NCBI GenBank assembly: GCA_947455805.1
Contig: CANGSN010000071.1
Coordinates: 1 to 10,014, forward strand
Source: Planctomycetota bacterium
Lineage (GTDB): Bacteria; Planctomycetota; UBA1135; UBA2386
DNA length: 10,014 nt
Reading direction: 5' to 3'
Under the pieces are notes generated by a model. That model was not told where the DNA came from. It searched no databases and worked only from the letters and a program-made list of their open reading frames with translations. Each line of letters begins with the position of its first letter. The first letter of the stretch is position 1. A program made the translations under genes and the position numbers. This document shows, in pieces, positions 6,301 through 10,014 of this stretch.

Positions 6301-6326
6301 CCCTGCCGATCGGAAGATCGGTAGGG
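6301..6326. terminator. Strong stem-loop downstream of the biotin ligase gene
   Basis: CCCTGCCGATC (6301-6311) and GATCGGTAGGG (6316-6326) pair over 11 positions with a single G-U, closed by GGAA, a GNRA-type loop on the + strand. It lies about 40 bases beyond the biotin ligase stop on the minus strand and upstream of the abiE promoter. No T-tract follows, so it is either a rho-assisted terminator or an RNA-stabilising end. A weaker hairpin, CCAGC/GCTGG, sits next to it at 6278-6293. Confidence 0.45.
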
Positions 6327-6363
6327 GAATTGGACCTGAGGCCGCAGCCCTCCCGCCGCCGAG

Positions 6364-7110
6364 TCACCCAGCCCGAATGCTGCGCACGAACGCCAGCGGC
6401 CGCCGCCGTTCGCCGTCGAGCACCAGCTCGGCGAAGTCCAGCCCGGTCAGCACCCCGCTCTCCTCGACGTTGGTGCCGACGACCACCCGCCGCTCGAGCA
6501 TGCCGAGCCGGTCGCGGAACAGTTCCTCCAGCGCCGCATGCTGGCGCTGCTGCAGGCAGCCGAGCATCGCGTCGACGCGTTCGGCGATCGCGAGCAGCAA
6601 GGCGCCGCGGTCGACTTCGTGGCCGGTGGCCACCGCCAGCGACGTGGCGATCGCCTCGAGCTCGGGCGGGAAGCGCACGCGGTTGCAGTTGACGCCGATG
6701 CCGATCAGGTAGGTGTCGGGGCCCGCGGGCCCGACGTCGACCAGCACGCCGCACAGCTTGCGGCCGTCGAGGAACAGGTCGTTCGGCCACTTCACACGCA
6801 GCCGGCGGTCGGCCAGCGGCTCGATCGCCTGCAGCACTGCGACCGGCAGCGCCGCCGGCAGGGCCAGCGGCTGCGGCAGCGAAATCGTCGCGCGCACGGT
6901 GATCGCCAGATCGGCACCCGGCTGGTCGTCCCAGACCCGCTGCTGCCGGCCGCGCCCGGCTGTCTGGTGGTCCGCCCAGAAGATCGCGTCACCGTCCCGA
7001 GGTTCGGCAGCGGCCAAGTCTTGTGTCGAAGGGCACGACGCCACGTGGCGGAGCCTCTGGAAGCGTGTGCGCTGGGCGAGCAGTGTCTCGATCTGGGCGT
7101 CGGCGAGCAT
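6364..7110 (-). CDS. birA: Biotin--[acetyl-CoA-carboxylase] ligase, monofunctional
   Basis: The protein has 248 residues. It activates biotin with ATP to biotinyl-AMP and attaches it to the carrier lysine of biotin-dependent carboxylases in the cytosol. Motifs: CPSTQD at 26-31 (substrate-binding start of the catalytic domain), ADHQTAGRGRQQRVW at 46-60 (the GRGRxxxxW adenylate-binding loop), KWPNDLFLDGRKLCGVL at 107-123 with the key Lys of KWPND and K118, and GIGVNCN at 137-143. A small C-terminal beta domain occupies about 205-248 (RRVVVGTNVEESGVLTGLD). There is no N-terminal helix-turn-helix, so it is the group I type without repressor function. The frame is open far upstream, but similarity begins at about residue 10; ATG 7110 follows AGGAC at short distance. 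It is divergent from the glycosyltransferase gene. Confidence 0.94.
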   Translation of the reverse strand: MLADAQIETLLAQRTRFQRLRHVASCPSTQDLAAAEPRDGDAIFWADHQTAGRGRQQRVWDDQPGADLAITVRATISLPQPLALPAALPVAVLQAIEPLADRRLRVKWPNDLFLDGRKLCGVLVDVGPAGPDTYLIGIGVNCNRVRFPPELEAIATSLAVATGHEVDRGALLLAIAERVDAMLGCLQQRQHAALEELFRDRLGMLERRVVVGTNVEESGVLTGLDFAELVLDGERRRPLAFVRSIRAG

Positions 7111-7218
7111 CGTCCTGGCGGGGGCGGAAGGGCCGGCATCATGGCCGACTGAAGTCGAGGGTCCAGTTCTGCCGATGGTGTGGCGCAGTTGGACGGTGTG
7201 GTCCACGCAGGCAAAGGA

Positions 7219-9696
7219 ATGACTCGAACTGGCGAATCGCTGCCGACCGGCTTTCTCGGCCCTGTGAAGGGCTGGGCGGGCCTCGTGCCGACCGGGGAGC
7301 GCGTCACGCTGCCCCGCGAGCGCGCGCGTCTCGACGCGGCGGCGGCGACGTTCGACTGCATCGAAGTGCAGGCCGTGACCGAATCGCTCGGTCGCATCGA
7401 GCCCGCGTTCGCCAAGCTCGCCGAACGCCTGGCGCCGGGCGGCGTGTTGCTGCTCGACGTCGACTCGGTGCAGAGCCCGCGCATGCTGCGCATGGTCGTC
7501 GAAGGTCGGCCGGGTCCGTGCGATCCCGCCGGCAGCACCGACGATCCCTCGCAGTTCCTGCCGCTGCGCCGCGTGCTCGCGGCGACCGCGATGGCGGGGC
7601 TGTGGGTGCAGGACGTGCTGCGCGTGCCGTCCGGGGCCGAAGAGTTCGGCGCCGGCCTGCCCGCGACGCTGTTCCAGCACGGCCTGTTGCCGCTCGACTG
7701 GCTCGGCTCGGTGCCGGCGACGCGCTTCTGGCTCGTCTGCCAACGCGCGCCGCTGCGGTCGGGTTCGGTGCTGGTCGCCGGTGGTACGAAGGCTGAGCAG
7801 GAGCGCACCTGTGCTTCGCTGCAGGCGTATCTGCCCGCGGACTGGGAGATCGTCGTCGGCGACGCGCCGCGCGAGGTCGCCGGTTGGAACCGCGCCATCG
7901 CGGCGGCTCGCGGCGAGGTCGTGTGGTTCGTGCGCGGCGGTTGCGCGCCCGACGAAGCGTGCTTCCGCGCGTTGTGCGCCGAGGCCGTCGTCGGTCCCGT
8001 GGCGCCGGCGCAGCACGGCGAACGGCTGCACCCGGGCGACATCGCGGGCCTGATGCTGCCGCGCCTCGACGTGCTGCTGGTCGGCCCGCTGGCCGAGACC
8101 TGGGACAACACGCCGGTCGCGCTCGAGGAGTACGCGATGCGGCTCGACAGCAAGCTGCCGGCCGCGCAGGCGATCGAAGGTGCGTTCGCGACGCCGACGC
8201 CGCGCGTCGAGTCGCCGGCGACGTTCGCCGCCGAAGCCGAAGAACTCGTCCGCCGCTGGTCGCCGGTGCAGGCGCCGACGCCGGCGCCGGCGGATGCGAC
8301 GAACACCACGAACACCACGAACACGACCGCTCCCGCCGCACCGACGGTGCCGTGGGCCGGCCGCGCCCCGCGCATCTCGCTGTGCATGATCGCGCGCAAC
8401 GAGGAGCGCTTCCTGCCAGAGTGCCTCGCGCGCGTGCGCGATGCCGTCGACGAGATCGTGCTCGTCGACACCGGTTCGACCGACCGCACCGTCGCCATCG
8501 CCGAGTCGTTCGGCGCCAAGGTGCTGCACTTCCCCTGGTGCGACGACTTCTCGGCGCCGCGCAACCACGGCCTGCAGGCCGCGACCGGCGACTGGATCCT
8601 GGTGCTCGACGCCGACGAGTTCGTGCAGGAAGGCGGCGGCGAACGCATCCGCGCGCTGGTGCAGAACCCGCGGGCACTCGGCTACCACCTGCACTTCGTC
8701 AACGTCTACGGTGCTGGCAAGACGCTCGGCGTGATGATGGTGCGGCTGTTCCGCAACCTGCCGGGCATCGCCTACCAGAACGTCATCCACGAGCAGGTGA
8801 CGCCGAGCCTGCAGCGCCTCGGTGCGCCGCTCGGCCTCGCGTTGCTCAGCGGCGAGGTCGTGGTCGACCACCACGGCTACACCGACGAGGTCATGGACCA
8901 GCGCGGCAAGAACGAGCGCAACGAGCGCCTGTTCTTGAAGCAGCTGGCCCAGTCGCCCGACGACGTCTACGGCCACTACAAGTACGGCGACTTCCTGCGC
9001 CGCCTGCCCGGCCGTTCGGTCGATGCGCGGCGGCTGCTCGATCGTTGCCTCGAACTGATCCTCGCTGGGCCGCCGACGCTGCCCCGCGAACTGCCCTACG
9101 CCGGCGAAGTCGCGGCGCTGTGCGCGCTGGAAGCGGCGCGCGTCGGCGACACCCAGCGCGCGCGCGAAGTGCTCGACGTGGCGCTGCGGCGCTTCGTGCC
9201 GACGCCGAACCTGCACTATCTGGCTGCGAGCCTGGCGCTCGCCGACCAGCGCGCCGACGACGCGATCCTGCACTTCCGCCGCTGCCTCGCCTACCGCGGG
9301 CAGACGCTGGTCGTGCCGATCCAGGACGGCATCACCGGCCACGTGTCGCTCGTCGGCATCGCGCAGGCGTTCCAGCTGCGCGGTGAAATCGACCGCGCGC
9401 AGCGCCTGCTCACCCAGGCGATCGCGCTCGAACCCGCCTACGAGGTCGCGCACCTCGCGTTGTCGCGGCTGTGGCTGCAGCGCGGCGATCTGCCGCGCGC
9501 GCTGCAGGTGCTGACGACCTTCCTCGCCGCGCATCCGGACTCGCCGGGTGCCTGCCAACAGACCACCCTCATCCTGCAGCGCCTGGGCCAGACGGCCGCG
9601 GCGAAGCGGATGGGGCGCCACGCCGTGCAGCTCCTCGAGGCGCGTGCCCTCGATCACGAGGCTGCGGCGATGACCCAGATCCTGGCCGCCATGTGA
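7219..9696 (+). CDS. Composite glycosyltransferase: methyltransferase-like fragment, GT-A-like domain, GT2 domain, TPR tail
   Basis: Numbering is from ATG 7219 (825 residues). Residues 42-90 resemble the second half of a class I methyltransferase (FDCIEVQAVTESL, then LAERLAPGGVLLLDVDS) but no SAM-binding GxGxG loop precedes it. About 182-355 looks like a worn GT-A fold (AGWNRAIAAARGEVVWFVRGG). A Thr/Asn/Pro linker follows at 361-370. The intact GT2 domain has ISLCMIARNEERFL at 386-399, VDTGSTDRT at 416-424, a D-A-D metal site at 464-466 and IHEQ at 523-526, where family members have acceptor or catalytic residues. From about 567 to the end are helical repeats with TPR spacing, for example YLAASLALADQRADDAILHFRRCL. 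It should transfer a sugar from a nucleotide sugar in the cytosol; substrate unknown. ATG 7219 has CAGG seven bases upstream; GTG 7180 is an alternative. It lies 35 bp from the next gene. Confidence 0.9.
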   Translation: MTRTGESLPTGFLGPVKGWAGLVPTGERVTLPRERARLDAAAATFDCIEVQAVTESLGRIEPAFAKLAERLAPGGVLLLDVDSVQSPRMLRMVVEGRPGPCDPAGSTDDPSQFLPLRRVLAATAMAGLWVQDVLRVPSGAEEFGAGLPATLFQHGLLPLDWLGSVPATRFWLVCQRAPLRSGSVLVAGGTKAEQERTCASLQAYLPADWEIVVGDAPREVAGWNRAIAAARGEVVWFVRGGCAPDEACFRALCAEAVVGPVAPAQHGERLHPGDIAGLMLPRLDVLLVGPLAETWDNTPVALEEYAMRLDSKLPAAQAIEGAFATPTPRVESPATFAAEAEELVRRWSPVQAPTPAPADATNTTNTTNTTAPAAPTVPWAGRAPRISLCMIARNEERFLPECLARVRDAVDEIVLVDTGSTDRTVAIAESFGAKVLHFPWCDDFSAPRNHGLQAATGDWILVLDADEFVQEGGGERIRALVQNPRALGYHLHFVNVYGAGKTLGVMMVRLFRNLPGIAYQNVIHEQVTPSLQRLGAPLGLALLSGEVVVDHHGYTDEVMDQRGKNERNERLFLKQLAQSPDDVYGHYKYGDFLRRLPGRSVDARRLLDRCLELILAGPPTLPRELPYAGEVAALCALEAARVGDTQRAREVLDVALRRFVPTPNLHYLAASLALADQRADDAILHFRRCLAYRGQTLVVPIQDGITGHVSLVGIAQAFQLRGEIDRAQRLLTQAIALEPAYEVAHLALSRLWLQRGDLPRALQVLTTFLAAHPDSPGACQQTTLILQRLGQTAAAKRMGRHAVQLLEARALDHEAAAMTQILAAM
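8299..8328 (+). repeat. 9-bp tandem repeat coding a Thr/Asn linker
   Basis: The unit ACGAACACC occurs three times in a row (the third ends in ACG) followed by ACC, encoding TNTTNTTNTT. It lies in frame between the degenerate GT-A-like part and the GT2 domain, so changes in copy number would alter linker length without a frameshift. Confidence 0.85.
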
Positions 9697-9731
9697 CGGC
9701 CGCAGACTTCCCCCGGAGACAGGAGACGAAG

Positions 9732-10014
9732 ATGACCACGATGACGAAGACCCAGGCGCCGACGATCACCACGCCGGCGAGTTCCCCCCGCGGTGGTTTC
9801 AACACGATCCCGACGCGCATCCGCGACGTCCGGGACACGCAGGTGCCGCCGCTGGTCGTGCAGCCGATGGCGGAGCAGGACAAGGCTCTGGTCCGCCAGA
9901 GCCTGGCCGAGCTCGGCACCAAGCTGGCCGAGATCCACCGCACGGCCGCCGAGGCCTACCTGTCGCAGTCGGCCTACAGCGAGGCGCTGCCGCACCTCGA
10001 AGCCGCCGCGACGT
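9732..10014 (+). CDS. Start of a helical, TPR-like protein (partial, runs off the window)
   Basis: ATG 9732 opens a frame with no stop to the window edge, giving 94 residues. A good ribosome binding site, AGGAG at 9721-9725, lies six bases upstream, the clearest in the window. The first 35 residues are Thr/Pro-rich and look unstructured (MTTMTKTQAPTITTPAS). Two helical segments follow: MAEQDKALVRQSLAELGTKL, and AEAYLSQSAYSEALPHLEAA, which has the spacing of a TPR helix pair. It begins 35 bp after the glycosyltransferase stop on the same strand, so the two are probably cotranscribed. A role in protein assembly with that glycosyltransferase is possible but not shown. Confidence 0.75.
   Translation, partial: MTTMTKTQAPTITTPASSPRGGFNTIPTRIRDVRDTQVPPLVVQPMAEQDKALVRQSLAELGTKLAEIHRTAAEAYLSQSAYSEALPHLEAAAT

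Noticed and set aside
2958..6363. Transposon or insertion sequence carrying the island
   Set aside because: No transposase, integrase or terminal inverted repeats with target duplications were seen; the only inverted pair is the abiEii tail.
7111..9657. Minus-strand extension of the biotin ligase frame to over 1000 codons
   Set aside because: Only the last 248 residues look like a protein family; the rest is antisense to the glycosyltransferase and has low-complexity Arg/Ala composition.
1..10014. CRISPR array, tRNA, rRNA or riboswitch
   Set aside because: No regularly spaced repeats, cloverleaf or conserved RNA core was recognised by eye on either strand.

Overview
This is a GC-rich, densely coded bacterial window with weak or absent Shine-Dalgarno sequences and strong GC bias at third codon positions. 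The gene types (a large proline-rich lipoprotein, a multidomain GT2-TPR glycosyltransferase, a stand-alone biotin ligase) suggest a Planctomycetota-like or similar high-GC environmental bacterium. That placement is inference; no rRNA or marker gene is present.

Left part (1-2957, + strand): the 3' end of an unidentified gene overlaps, by GTGA, a 264-residue protein that I read as a Fic-fold protein with a decayed catalytic motif. A 651-residue secreted lipoprotein with one Asp-box follows, probably a beta-propeller protein.

Middle part (about 2958-6330): an accessory island. It holds an orphan gene of 142 codons with looser codon use, a solo ADP-ribosylglycohydrolase (DraG/ARH family) on the + strand, and a complete AbiE type IV toxin-antitoxin operon on the - strand (antitoxin AbiEi, then nucleotidyltransferase toxin AbiEii, with a GTGA overlap). 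The AbiE promoter region carries three copies of an 8-base word, two of them forming a perfect 10-bp inverted repeat, placed over a plausible -35/-10 pair. A 33-34 bp segment from the 3' end of abiEii recurs in opposite orientation at 3126-3158. The two + strand accessory genes therefore lie between inverted copies of the toxin's tail.

Right part (6364-10014): core-type genes return. A monofunctional biotin-protein ligase (- strand) is divergent from a three-part glycosyltransferase (methyltransferase-like fragment, degenerate GT-A-like domain, intact GT2 domain, then TPR-like repeats). After 35 bp comes the start of another helical, TPR-like gene, which runs off the window.

The most notable points are the catalytically decayed Fic-like protein, the AbiE operator with its apparently leaderless promoter, the duplicated abiEii tail bracketing the accessory genes, and the composite glycosyltransferase. 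No CRISPR array, rRNA, tRNA or intact transposase was seen.
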